From Cyclobacteriaceae bacterium (lineage in GTDB: Bacteria > Bacteroidota > Bacteroidia > Cytophagales > Cyclobacteriaceae), in the NCBI GenBank assembly GCA_024644875.1, contig JAHEGY010000034.1:1-40887 (forward strand): a DNA stretch of 40,887 bases, in the 5' to 3' direction. Of this stretch, positions 7,928 through 16,966 are shown piece after piece. Positions within the stretch are counted from its first letter, which is position 1, and the number at the start of each line of letters is the position of its first letter. The notes beneath the pieces are model-generated. The model was not told the origin of the DNA. It saw only the letters and a list, made by a program, of their open reading frames with translations, and did not search any database. A program made the translations under genes and the position numbers.

Positions 7928-9607
7928 TTAAAAATTAATAGAAACCCCTCCTATTATCTGTATTCCTCTTGATGGGTACCTATAATATCTTTCATAATTT
8001 CTTCCTAAAATATTATCAAATCTTAGAAAAGCACCAAGTCTGTCGGAGAATAAATACTGTACGCTCAGGTTCAAATCGAATATGGCTGACAGGGTAATGG
8101 TTTCCTCAATCGGACCTTCATATGACTTTGCTTTCATCCCACTGATATAATAAATATTGCTTCCAAAGACTATCTTATCATATAAATTATATCTGAATGT
8201 GCCTGTTAATTTAAATGTAGGCCTGTGCCATGCTTCTTCCAGTGTCTTTGTACCGTAGTTAAAGTAATCTGCACGAATGCCCATATTATAATTTTTGATC
8301 CTGGATAAAACCAGTTCACCGTAAATATTCATCACATTCGTGTTTTCCTCTTCATATACAAGCTGGAAGGTAGCGGGATTCAGTGAATCGTTCAGGAAAA
8401 AGTATAGATCCTTGTACTCTGACAGTTTGAACCCGGCGAGGAAGTTGAAATAATTATTCACATTTCCGCGCACACCCCAGTCTATACCGAATTTCTTATT
8501 ACTATGCCTGAGTCCGACACCTTGTCCGAGGAAGGGATTCTGACTAACAACTGATTCAAAATCAACCTGCTCCATATCGCCGTCGAGCTTCAGGAAGAAA
8601 CTATAGTAGTCATTCAGGTTATATGCTACATCAATAAATGGGTATAATAACACATTGTTACTTGATGAAGTGGTATCGTTCTGAATTACAAAATCAAGTC
8701 CGCCCGTCACGTCGAAATCGCCGAATTTATAAAATACAAATGGCTTTACACTGATCAGGTTTCTACTCAACGACTCCGGATTCTTATAAGAGGAAAACAT
8801 GGTATTTACATCCAGGTGGAATCTCAATCCTTCTTTCAGGAAATAATTACTTAGGAAATTTACCTCGGTTCTGGATTCACTGCTGCTGAAGGTTTTATCC
8901 TTTATATAATTGTAATTTGCTTCTACAATATAGTCGAAATCATCTTTCTTATTCGTATTTCCGAACCAGAGCCCGAGATTGAAATTATTATAGACCTGTT
9001 TTATAGAATCAGCATCTATCTCAAGGCCTTCCGGATAACCATAAAAATGAACCATTCTGCGGTCGTAGTTCAGTTTAGCACCGACTGTCAGCTTTTGACC
9101 ATAATACCTGGTATCTAAAGCTGCTCCAGTTTCTGATGATCCGGAGTTTTGCTTATCTATGGGGCCATTCCGGGATGAAATATGATTCAGATTCACCCCG
9201 AGGGCATATTTGTTTTCCCGCTTATTGAACAAACTAGCATCCAGATACGGAGTCAGGTAATTCCCGAATCCAGCGGTTAAGTTTCCACCATAAAATTTTT
9301 CCAATGGCTGGGATTTCAGCTTTAACGCCCTGTTCGGGATGCTCAGATTTGACAATTCAGGAATTATGCTTAAATAATTATAGTTTTGCCTGACTTGCGA
9401 TGTTGGATTGGAAGGTAAAGGTGGAATTTTCTCAAACTCCCTTTTTTGCTGAGGCAATTCAATCTCCAGGTTCTTTTCCACGACAAAGCTTGCATCCTCA
9501 ATTTCACCCTCATCAATTTTTTCCCAATTTTCATCCTGGGCATATAATACTGATGTAGTGAAACCTATTAAAAGAAAAATGAACAATATGTATTTAAAGT
9601 GCTTCAT
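7928..9607 (-). CDS. Outer-membrane beta-barrel protein (TonB-receptor-like barrel)
   Basis: A 559-residue exported protein. The signal peptide spans about 1-23 with cleavage after 'LYA'. A short periplasmic segment (about 24-110, acidic, then 'PPLPSNPTSQ') leads into a barrel made of repeated amphipathic strands with many Tyr, Asn and Phe residues. The end is 'LRFDNILGRNYERYYRYP...GVSINF', as in TonB-dependent receptors and related barrels, with a terminal Phe typical of BAM substrates. No plug domain or TonB box is evident, so it is not a complete TonB-dependent receptor. It lies 17 bases downstream of the TPR gene and is probably co-transcribed with it. The TPR protein may be its periplasmic partner; that is inference. 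Confidence 0.75.
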   Translation of the reverse strand: MKHFKYILFIFLLIGFTTSVLYAQDENWEKIDEGEIEDASFVVEKNLEIELPQQKREFEKIPPLPSNPTSQVRQNYNYLSIIPELSNLSIPNRALKLKSQPLEKFYGGNLTAGFGNYLTPYLDASLFNKRENKYALGVNLNHISSRNGPIDKQNSGSSETGAALDTRYYGQKLTVGAKLNYDRRMVHFYGYPEGLEIDADSIKQVYNNFNLGLWFGNTNKKDDFDYIVEANYNYIKDKTFSSSESRTEVNFLSNYFLKEGLRFHLDVNTMFSSYKNPESLSRNLISVKPFVFYKFGDFDVTGGLDFVIQNDTTSSSNNVLLYPFIDVAYNLNDYYSFFLKLDGDMEQVDFESVVSQNPFLGQGVGLRHSNKKFGIDWGVRGNVNNYFNFLAGFKLSEYKDLYFFLNDSLNPATFQLVYEEENTNVMNIYGELVLSRIKNYNMGIRADYFNYGTKTLEEAWHRPTFKLTGTFRYNLYDKIVFGSNIYYISGMKAKSYEGPIEETITLSAIFDLNLSVQYLFSDRLGAFLRFDNILGRNYERYYRYPSRGIQIIGGVSINF

Positions 9608-9624
9608 TCACTCTTTTTATATAC

Positions 9625-12600
9625 TTATTCCTGAAGTGTATCCACTTCAATAATCTCACTTTCGGTAATACTTTCAATTTCCAACAATTTTTCTTCAGCC
9701 GTAGCTACAATTTCCTCAATCGGTGATTTCTCAATAACCGAGTTAAGTGTTGCTTTAGCCTGGAAAACCTCGTCCATGGAAATATAATTGTCAGCGATCA
9801 GTAAAAAAGATTTACCGATCCACTCTTCATAGATCCCGTAATTCTCATTCAAATCGAATAATGCTTCATTAGAACTTTGATATTGCCCCTGATCCCTGAA
9901 GATGGTAGCAATAAGAAACTGTGCTTCAGCACCGTTTACATCTTTTGCGGTATTCACGGTGGACAAGAAATAGTCCACGGCTTCTTCAATATCACCTTTG
10001 GCTAAATACGCCTTCCCGGCGAACAGCTGGGTCAGGTTTTGGGTATTTACTGAAAATGTTCCGATTCCTAAAATACGTTCGGCATAATAAATTGTAGAAT
10101 CGTATTTGCCAGTTAAATAGTAGGCTTTCATAAGCCCTTCCCATGCATCATATTCCTCCCTTTTATTGGAAGCTATGTTTTCAAGCCGTGCATAATATTC
10201 TAATGATTCCTGGTTATTGCCCATCAGTTCGTTGATCAGGGCCAGCCTTCTAACAGACCGGTTCCTCCACTTGGTATTTGGTATTTTTACCACCGATTCA
10301 TAGGCTTTAATTGCATTTTCATATTCCTTCGCCCTGTAATAACTTTCCCCCAGGTAATAATATACTTCATCCTCGAAAGAATTTTGACCATAATCCCTCA
10401 GGTACTGATTGAAGGCTGCAATCGCTTCATTATAGCTCTGGCTAAAATACAGGTTTTTAGCGGCATCAAATTCAATGTTCGACAGGTCCTGCCCATCCGG
10501 GTTCAGAAGTTTGTATTTTGCAAGATAATCCGAGAATTCTGCTGAACGGTCTGCATTGGTTAGCACTTCCTGCAATCCCATAAGAGCATTGTTTGCCGCT
10601 TCATGACGGGGATAATTATCGATAATAGATTTATAATCGTTTATGCTGTTATCCGTTTGCTGAAGGTTGCTGTAAGAGATGGCCCGGTTAATTAATGCAT
10701 AGGGCACAAATGAACTCTCCGGTTGCTCAGAGATCAAAAAGGAAAATTCCTGGATGGCCCGGTTGTAATCACCATTTTCAAAGGACAGTTCCGCACGCTG
10801 ATAAAGGGCATCATCGTAGTATACGGAATTCTTTGCCAGTGTAACCTGGCTCAGGTATCTGTTTGCTTCTGATTGGTTCCCTGTTATGCCATTGATCAAT
10901 CCGATCTGGTAATTACAGTAATCCTCTTCAGGACTGCCTGCCTGTATGGCCAATTTATAGATTGAGATAGCCGTATTGTATTCTTTAGTAGCATAATAAC
11001 AGTCCGCCAATCTTAACAGGGCATCTCTGTAAAAGAATTGATTTGAATTGGAACGCAACCTGTCGGTATAGAATCTGAAATGCGACAAGGCCTTATTATA
11101 ACTTTTCAGGTTATAATAGGCATATCCCAGACCATATCTCGCTTTCAGTGTGGTTTCCGAGGTATTGGAGGGATCCTTACTTAATACCATTTCATATGCT
11201 CTCCTGGCTTCCTCCAGACGTTTTCCAATAGCATAGGCTTCTCCAATCCAGAAATAAGATTGAAGGGTTGTTTCCTTATCATATGGGTATTCCAGGGATA
11301 GATTAAAAGTTTGAACAGCGTTATAATATCTTCCTGCATTAAACAATGAAGTTGCCTTCCGAAAAGTTACCAGCTGGTACAGTCGCCTGACCTTGTCCGT
11401 TTTTACCGGCAAGGATTCTATATATTCCAGGGCGGCATTTACATCATCTGTAAGCAGGTAGGATTCACTGATCAGTGCGTCTACTTCTTCCCTGTTTATA
11501 GAAGCATGTTCGGACTGATTATACTTGGTTAGTGCAGGTATCGCCGCGGAATACCTGCCTTCCTCAAAATTCAGTTTACCCAGGTAAAACAGCGATTCAT
11601 ATTGAATTGAGGCATCGAATTCCTGTTTAGATGCGTTTTCAAAAGCGGTGATGGCAAATGGTTTATTATCGAGCCTAAGATAAGACAGCCCCAGATAGTA
11701 GGATGCATATTGACCTGTGGCTTCTTTGTCTAGTGCGGCCTTTTTTAGATGTTCAACAGCTTCAGCAAACAATCCACTTTCATAGGCTGTAAAGCCGGCT
11801 TTATATAATATCTGAGTGGTCGATTTACCTCCTTTTCGTTCAAGGCTGCTTTCAAAGTACCGGTTGGCATTCCGGTAATCCTCCTTAAAATAGTAAGCAT
11901 CGGCAAGCATGATCTCCATGTCCCCAACATTTTTTACCTGCCTGCCTTCCATAAAAACTGATTGTGCATATGAGATTACCTTATCATAATCCTTTAAACC
12001 ATAATAGATCCTGGTGATCATAGGTGGGACTACATTTTTGTAGGTATCCTTTTCTTCGGCAATCTTCAGGTATGTCAATGCATCCTCATAATTCTCATTA
12101 TTTATTTCAATAAATCCGGCATAATAGGCAGAGGCTGCCTGAAATTCGTTTTCTGCCTGCAGGCTATATTTAAAATTTGCCAGAGCATCATCAAATTTTT
12201 TCAGGTTGAAATAGCTGTACCCCAGTTTAAATTTTAGTTCAAATCTTTGTTCGGGTGAAAGGTTGTAAGCCTTTACCTTTTCAAAGGCAGATATGGTTTC
12301 CTTGAATTTATTATTCCTGTAATAATAGTTTCCGAGTTCAAAGTATGCCATCATTGACTTCGAATTTGAGGGATACTCCTCCACAAAATTCTCAAATAGA
12401 TATTCTGCATCATCATTGAATAGCATCATGGCACAATAGGCCTGATAATATTTGGCCTCCGCCATCATTTCTGAACTAGGTTCAGTTTTTATATACTGTT
12501 CAAAGCTGCTTCTTGCAGCAGCATAATTATTGCTCTCGAGAAGTTTAATTCCCTTATTAAATATGTTGAGAGAACTGTTCCTATCGATCGTATTCTGCCC

Positions 12601-12657
12601 GAGAAGAGGGAGATATAGCATGACCAGCAGAAAAAGGAAGGCAAACCTCTTTAACAT
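9625..12657 (-). CDS. Large exported TPR-repeat protein (CpoB/YbgF-like organisation)
   Basis: About 1010 residues from the chosen ATG at 12657, whose product starts with a classical signal peptide (MLKRFAFLFLL... ending 'PLLGQ'). A start 14 codons further up would spoil that signal. The rest is nearly all tetratricopeptide-type helical repeats of about 34 residues, with recurring patterns such as 'AKYYQAYCAMML', 'ALYQRAELSFENGDYNRAI' and 'VYYYLGESYYRAKEYENAI'. The repeats resemble those of BamD, CpoB/YbgF and other envelope scaffolds. It is predicted to be periplasmic or surface-bound and to act as a protein scaffold. It sits between holA and the barrel gene, upstream of the ExbB-ExbD-TonB operon. 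The exact partner is unknown. Confidence 0.82.
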   Translation of the reverse strand: MLKRFAFLFLLVMLYLPLLGQNTIDRNSSLNIFNKGIKLLESNNYAAARSSFEQYIKTEPSSEMMAEAKYYQAYCAMMLFNDDAEYLFENFVEEYPSNSKSMMAYFELGNYYYRNNKFKETISAFEKVKAYNLSPEQRFELKFKLGYSYFNLKKFDDALANFKYSLQAENEFQAASAYYAGFIEINNENYEDALTYLKIAEEKDTYKNVVPPMITRIYYGLKDYDKVISYAQSVFMEGRQVKNVGDMEIMLADAYYFKEDYRNANRYFESSLERKGGKSTTQILYKAGFTAYESGLFAEAVEHLKKAALDKEATGQYASYYLGLSYLRLDNKPFAITAFENASKQEFDASIQYESLFYLGKLNFEEGRYSAAIPALTKYNQSEHASINREEVDALISESYLLTDDVNAALEYIESLPVKTDKVRRLYQLVTFRKATSLFNAGRYYNAVQTFNLSLEYPYDKETTLQSYFWIGEAYAIGKRLEEARRAYEMVLSKDPSNTSETTLKARYGLGYAYYNLKSYNKALSHFRFYTDRLRSNSNQFFYRDALLRLADCYYATKEYNTAISIYKLAIQAGSPEEDYCNYQIGLINGITGNQSEANRYLSQVTLAKNSVYYDDALYQRAELSFENGDYNRAIQEFSFLISEQPESSFVPYALINRAISYSNLQQTDNSINDYKSIIDNYPRHEAANNALMGLQEVLTNADRSAEFSDYLAKYKLLNPDGQDLSNIEFDAAKNLYFSQSYNEAIAAFNQYLRDYGQNSFEDEVYYYLGESYYRAKEYENAIKAYESVVKIPNTKWRNRSVRRLALINELMGNNQESLEYYARLENIASNKREEYDAWEGLMKAYYLTGKYDSTIYYAERILGIGTFSVNTQNLTQLFAGKAYLAKGDIEEAVDYFLSTVNTAKDVNGAEAQFLIATIFRDQGQYQSSNEALFDLNENYGIYEEWIGKSFLLIADNYISMDEVFQAKATLNSVIEKSPIEEIVATAEEKLLEIESITESEIIEVDTLQE

Positions 12658-12759
12658 GTAATTAAATAACCGTCTATATGCACCTTTAACGAAAATCAAT
12701 AGTTTTTATTTGAAATCCTGTAAGAATCCTTATAGCTAAAATCGAACCAAAAAGTAATT

Positions 12760-13782
12760 TCAATGTAAAAGTTTGTATACCAGCTCCTTTAAGATCTCAC
12801 CTTCTTTTATGCTCCCAACCCCAACACCTTTACTTCTGAGATCTGCTTCACGAATATAATGAATATTTTGGATTACTTTACCCATTGGATAATTATGGCT
12901 CGCATGAATATATTCATTGATAAAATAGGGGTTGACTCCTGTTAACTGGGCCAGTTTATTCCGGTTCTTATCCGGTGACTGATGAATAATCAGAAGTTTA
13001 GAAAACAGATTAAAAATTAAAGCAATTACCGGTATGATCGGATTAGTCCGGGTATTGGCGCTGAAATAATTAACGATCCGGTTTGCTTTGATGATGTCTC
13101 TAACTGCTATGGCACGCTGCAGTTCAAAAGCATTATAATCTTTACTTATGCCCACATATTTCTGAACAATACCAGGGGTGATGAGGGTTTTCTCACTATA
13201 GTTGATCAGGATCTTGTTTATCTCATTGGATAGTCTCTCGAGGTCATTCCCAATATAATCCACAAGAATCTGAGCTGCATTTAAATCTATATCATGACCT
13301 TTACCGGAGATGTATTGCAGAACCCAGTCAGGGATCTGGCTATCATAGAGTTTCTTTGACTCAACAACTATGGCATGCTGTTGAAGGTTTTTAAAGAAAG
13401 TTTTCCTTTTATCCAGACTTTTATTCTTATAGGCAAAAACAAGGATAGTGGAAGGCAATGGATTTTGGAAATAGTTCATTAATACTTCCTGTCCTGCCTG
13501 AAGATTAAAATCCTGAATATCCTGAGCTTCTTTGATGATTACCACCTGTCTGTCAGACATCATGGGGAACCTTTTAGCATTATTGATTATATCCTGTATT
13601 GTAACATCCTTTCCATACAATATGATCTGGTTAAATCCTTTTTGTGCCTCCGGAAGTGCATTTTCCTCAATGAATTCTGTGATCTCATCAATATAAAACA
13701 CCTCTGTCCCCGAAAGAAAATATATGGGTGCGTATTCATTTTCTTTAAGACGTTTTAGAATATCTTCCGGTTTATAGACCAT
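12760..13782 (-). CDS. holA: DNA polymerase III delta subunit
   Basis: A 340-residue cytoplasmic protein, usual length for HolA. It opens 'PEDILKRLKENEYAPIYFLSG', the N-terminal delta-subunit signature, followed by a Rossmann-like AAA+ module without a working Walker A, including 'RQVVIIKEAQDIQDF' and 'LVFAYKNKSLDKRKTF'. The middle has 'YIGNDLERLSNEINKI' and the C-terminal collar helices include 'FELQRAIAVRDIIKANRIV'. It loads the beta sliding clamp as part of the clamp loader. It is followed after about 100 bases by the TPR gene on the same strand. In Bacteroidota holA is often annotated next to unrelated envelope genes, so no functional link is implied. Confidence 0.93.
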   Translation of the reverse strand: MVYKPEDILKRLKENEYAPIYFLSGTEVFYIDEITEFIEENALPEAQKGFNQIILYGKDVTIQDIINNAKRFPMMSDRQVVIIKEAQDIQDFNLQAGQEVLMNYFQNPLPSTILVFAYKNKSLDKRKTFFKNLQQHAIVVESKKLYDSQIPDWVLQYISGKGHDIDLNAAQILVDYIGNDLERLSNEINKILINYSEKTLITPGIVQKYVGISKDYNAFELQRAIAVRDIIKANRIVNYFSANTRTNPIIPVIALIFNLFSKLLIIHQSPDKNRNKLAQLTGVNPYFINEYIHASHNYPMGKVIQNIHYIREADLRSKGVGVGSIKEGEILKELVYKLLH

Positions 13783-13888
13783 AATTATATGTTAATGGAA
13801 ATTCAGATGAAGAATTCGCACAGGTTAAGCAATATTAAATTGCTTGATATAATTTTCCCAATGATAAAGCAATTAAATAGAACAACGT

Positions 13889-14863
13889 TTACCTTTTCCA
13901 GGATGTCTGATTACTAGTTTTATCAAAGTGGGAAGATTCTACTGAAAGATTAATACGCCTCAGGGGATCTAATTCCTCAACCACGAAAAAACCATCATTT
14001 CCCGATCGCTGGTAGAGTGGCATAAATATCATCCCGTCCATTGGGATCTGTATTGGTCCATTCCTGTCATGGGCAATCACTTCTCCGGTTTTCACTTTCT
14101 GAAAATTCAAATAGCCAGGTTTCATGCGGAAATTATCTTCCTCTGTGATCCAGTAGTGATGGCGGACCCTCAACTTGTGTGGCAATTCAGCGGCAAAGGT
14201 CTGAAGCAGTGTCCCGATCTGCATTATACCATTTACATGATCCGGTGATACTGCTCCGGAAGCGAGTAGTATTTCCCATATTCCTGCCGTATGAAGCTCT
14301 ACTGCAACTTCACTTCCGATCAAACCTCCTTCAAAAGCAAATGCCAGGTAGCCTTTTTGGGTAAGGTATTTCAACAAAGTTCCTTTAATATGTTTCTCCA
14401 GATCCAGGATTAGTGGCAGTTTTAGTGCATTGATCACCGGATCGTCTGATGTGATCTCAGGGACGACAATAAAATTACCATTATCCGATGAGGTAGTATG
14501 GAGGTCGACACAGACCTTTTTCGTGGATTCAATAGATGATAATTCCTCAAAAATCCTATTCAGTTCCAGGACTTCATCATCTTCAGCGAAAATATGGTGT
14601 GATTCGGCTAAATGTTGAATATGCTCATCTGTCCAGCACCGGTTCAGATCATAGTCTATGAATCGTTCTTTCTTTTCAATGGCCTTTCTGTTCCCCTCCA
14701 GGCCAACAATTTTACCAGAAATCTCAAGATTATCCTCGTTTATCTTATTAAAGACCCTTTCAATGGCTTTAATACCCGTTAGTTCATTACCATGTAATCC
14801 ACCTATCAGGATAATTAATGGTCCTTTCTTCGTGCCTCCTAGCTCCCCAATTATCCTGCTCAT
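13889..14863 (-). CDS. Succinylglutamate desuccinylase / aspartoacylase-family amidase
   Basis: A 324-residue zinc-dependent amidohydrolase of the AstE/AspA family (peptidase M14-like fold). 'GGLHGNELTG' at 21-30 supplies the zinc ligands H24 and E27. 'DLNR' (72-75) is the substrate-binding arginine motif. 'VDLHTTSS' provides the third zinc ligand H122. A later 'FEGGLIGSE' stretch should hold the catalytic Glu. The family hydrolyses N-acyl amino acids such as N-acetylaspartate or N-succinylglutamate. It lies 6 bases downstream of a GCS2-type ligase with CBS domains, so the two are one operon, probably making and breaking the same amide bond. The true substrate is unknown; no arginine-succinyltransferase genes are nearby, which argues against classic AstE. 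Confidence 0.82.
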   Translation of the reverse strand: MSRIIGELGGTKKGPLIILIGGLHGNELTGIKAIERVFNKINEDNLEISGKIVGLEGNRKAIEKKERFIDYDLNRCWTDEHIQHLAESHHIFAEDDEVLELNRIFEELSSIESTKKVCVDLHTTSSDNGNFIVVPEITSDDPVINALKLPLILDLEKHIKGTLLKYLTQKGYLAFAFEGGLIGSEVAVELHTAGIWEILLASGAVSPDHVNGIMQIGTLLQTFAAELPHKLRVRHHYWITEEDNFRMKPGYLNFQKVKTGEVIAHDRNGPIQIPMDGMIFMPLYQRSGNDGFFVVEELDPLRRINLSVESSHFDKTSNQTSWKR

Positions 14864-14869
14864 ATTCTC

Positions 14870-16795
14870 TTACAGTGCTTGATCTTTATTGATTAATATA
14901 TTTAATAGTGTCGCAGAGATCCTTCTGAAATTATGTTCCGTGATCACTCCCACCAGCTTTTCATTTTTAATGACCGGCAGGCATCCTATTTTTTTGGATT
15001 TCATTATTTCCATAGCCTTTTTAATACTGGCATCAGGCCCTATAGATATCGGGTCCGTTACCATAATATCCTTTACAATACTAGCCTTACTGTTTCCTTT
15101 TTCCTTATTCCTGAAATGCCTCAACATAAGGCCTGAAGAAACCAGGCCCGTAAGTTTCCCTCTTCCATCCTCCACCAGCACGTATCTCAACTTCTGCCAG
15201 TCCATCATATCAGCCACCAGCTCAACAATATCATCCTGATGCACAGTAAACAGGTCAGTATCCATGAATTCTTCGACGATCAGATGTGTCGGCTTCCAAT
15301 CCCCAATATCGTCAATTCCAGCCAGGTCCCATGTATGGACAGGTCTTTCTTCTTTCTGGTTACGGACCATTGCGGAGGTTATTGCAATGGAGATTTCTTC
15401 ACGGTTCGCCTCCTTTGATAGTTTGGAAAAAGAATTCAGGATCCAGGTTGATCCATTTTGTCGTGACTCATTCCGTTCTTCTATTACCGATAAATATCTA
15501 TCAATATCTTTTTTATCGATATTTTGATCTTTCAGGCCTTGTTTAGCCAGTGGCAGTAATTCCTTTTTAATCAGCTCTGCTACCGATATTTTTAAATCAT
15601 TAATCCAGGAAAGCTCCGTTTCCATACCCTCCCTGGCAGCAGCAAAGAAATTGGATTTAGCATCATCGAAATCCATCAATTTGGTTATGTCTTTATACTC
15701 CCTTCCAAATCCAACCATAAGGCCCAGCCAGAAAGCTGCATTGGCTACTTCATCAACAACTGTCGGACCGGAAGGTAAAGCCCGGTTCTCTATTCTAAGA
15801 TGAGGCTTACCATCATCTCCGATTCCATAACAAGGCCTGTTCCATCTATAAACTGTAGAATTATGTATGGTAAGGGCTCTTAACTTGGGAATCTCCCCTT
15901 TGTCGAGGGATACCATTGCATCATCTTCCTGCCCGGTCATCAGCATGATCCGGAAACGCATGATGTCTTCCTTATACAGGTTTAATATTGAATTCTCCAG
16001 CCATTTGGTCCCGAAGATCACACGGGGACTACGGTCACGCAGATGCTCGCCGGTAACTCTTGTATCGATTGATTGCTGAAAGAGAGCAACCCTTGTTTCC
16101 CGCCAGAGTCTTTTTCCGAACAACATTGGGGAGTTGGAAGCCAGGGCCAATACAGGGGCTGTCAATACCTGGGCATTGTTGTATTGTTCGACAAAATCAC
16201 CCGGATTAACCTGCAAGTGGACCTGAAAACTCGTATTGCAAGCTTCAAGCATTGCAGAGTCATGTTTTATGAGCAGTTCATCGATTCCTCTTACCCTAAG
16301 CTCATATACTTTACCTCTTAAGCGATTCAGTGCAGTAATAAGAACATTATACCGTTTTAGAGGTGTCAGGTTATCAAGGCCCAGATCGAATTTCCTTATA
16401 GTTGGCAGAATTCCTGTTACAGCATAATCAACACCTATCCGGGCCGCTTCGTTTCCAAGTTCCTTAAGCAAATGAAGAATTTCGGATTCCAGTTTTGAAA
16501 AACAATTTTTTTCAAAAAAGTGTGGTGTCAGGTTGGCCTCAATATTGAATTTTGCCAGTTCTGTAGTGAAGAAATCCTTATTCAGGTTATCGAGGATCTC
16601 CATTACCTGAGGCGCCGGTTTATAATGCTCATCGATCAGACAGATTTCCTGTTCGGCACCGATCTTTACCTTACTTTCCTCAAAATATCCCTCATTCAGC
16701 ATCCGGTCGAGCGCCTTAACGTCCTGAAGCAATAACCTGGTAAATTCATTCAGGTCTTTTTGCTTTACTACAGATTTTACATTTATTTCGCCCAT
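14870..16795 (-). CDS. GCS2-family glutamate-amine ligase fused to two CBS domains
   Basis: A 641-residue cytoplasmic protein. Residues about 15-440 are a glutamine-synthetase-fold ligase of the GCS2/YbdK type, starting with 'GAEQEICLID' (46-55, the Mg/ATP acidic motif) and containing 'HDSAMLEACNTSFQVHLQV' and 'RIENRALPSGPTVVDEVAN'. Residues about 504-565 and 573-625 are two CBS modules ('VTDPISIGPDASIKKAM', 'IGCLPVIKNEKLVGVITE') that normally bind adenine nucleotides. The family joins glutamate to an amine or amino acid with ATP. The CBS pair suggests control by cellular energy state or by SAM-like ligands. It starts the operon with the aspartoacylase-like gene 6 bases downstream. The substrate is not shown by the sequence; glutathione synthesis proper is unlikely because no gshB is present here. 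Confidence 0.8.
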   Translation of the reverse strand: MGEINVKSVVKQKDLNEFTRLLLQDVKALDRMLNEGYFEESKVKIGAEQEICLIDEHYKPAPQVMEILDNLNKDFFTTELAKFNIEANLTPHFFEKNCFSKLESEILHLLKELGNEAARIGVDYAVTGILPTIRKFDLGLDNLTPLKRYNVLITALNRLRGKVYELRVRGIDELLIKHDSAMLEACNTSFQVHLQVNPGDFVEQYNNAQVLTAPVLALASNSPMLFGKRLWRETRVALFQQSIDTRVTGEHLRDRSPRVIFGTKWLENSILNLYKEDIMRFRIMLMTGQEDDAMVSLDKGEIPKLRALTIHNSTVYRWNRPCYGIGDDGKPHLRIENRALPSGPTVVDEVANAAFWLGLMVGFGREYKDITKLMDFDDAKSNFFAAAREGMETELSWINDLKISVAELIKKELLPLAKQGLKDQNIDKKDIDRYLSVIEERNESRQNGSTWILNSFSKLSKEANREEISIAITSAMVRNQKEERPVHTWDLAGIDDIGDWKPTHLIVEEFMDTDLFTVHQDDIVELVADMMDWQKLRYVLVEDGRGKLTGLVSSGLMLRHFRNKEKGNSKASIVKDIMVTDPISIGPDASIKKAMEIMKSKKIGCLPVIKNEKLVGVITEHNFRRISATLLNILINKDQAL

Positions 16796-16966
16796 AACCC
16801 AGTAGTTAGATTCGAGTAAGCATGGTTTTTGCTGATAAATACTTAAAAACAGACATCAATATTAGTGATTTTAATAGAGAAATTCACGTTGATGGCACTT
16901 ATGCTTACTAAATTTAACTATTTAATTCATAATTTAATAACTTAGGAATTAGCCGAAAGAAAAGAT
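16796..16966. promoter_or_regulatory. Divergent promoter region
   Basis: 171 bases between the GCS2-CBS operon (minus) and the MORN-repeat gene (plus). AT-rich, with no hairpin or repeat of note. Promoters for both directions must lie here; no box could be assigned confidently. Confidence 0.4.
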
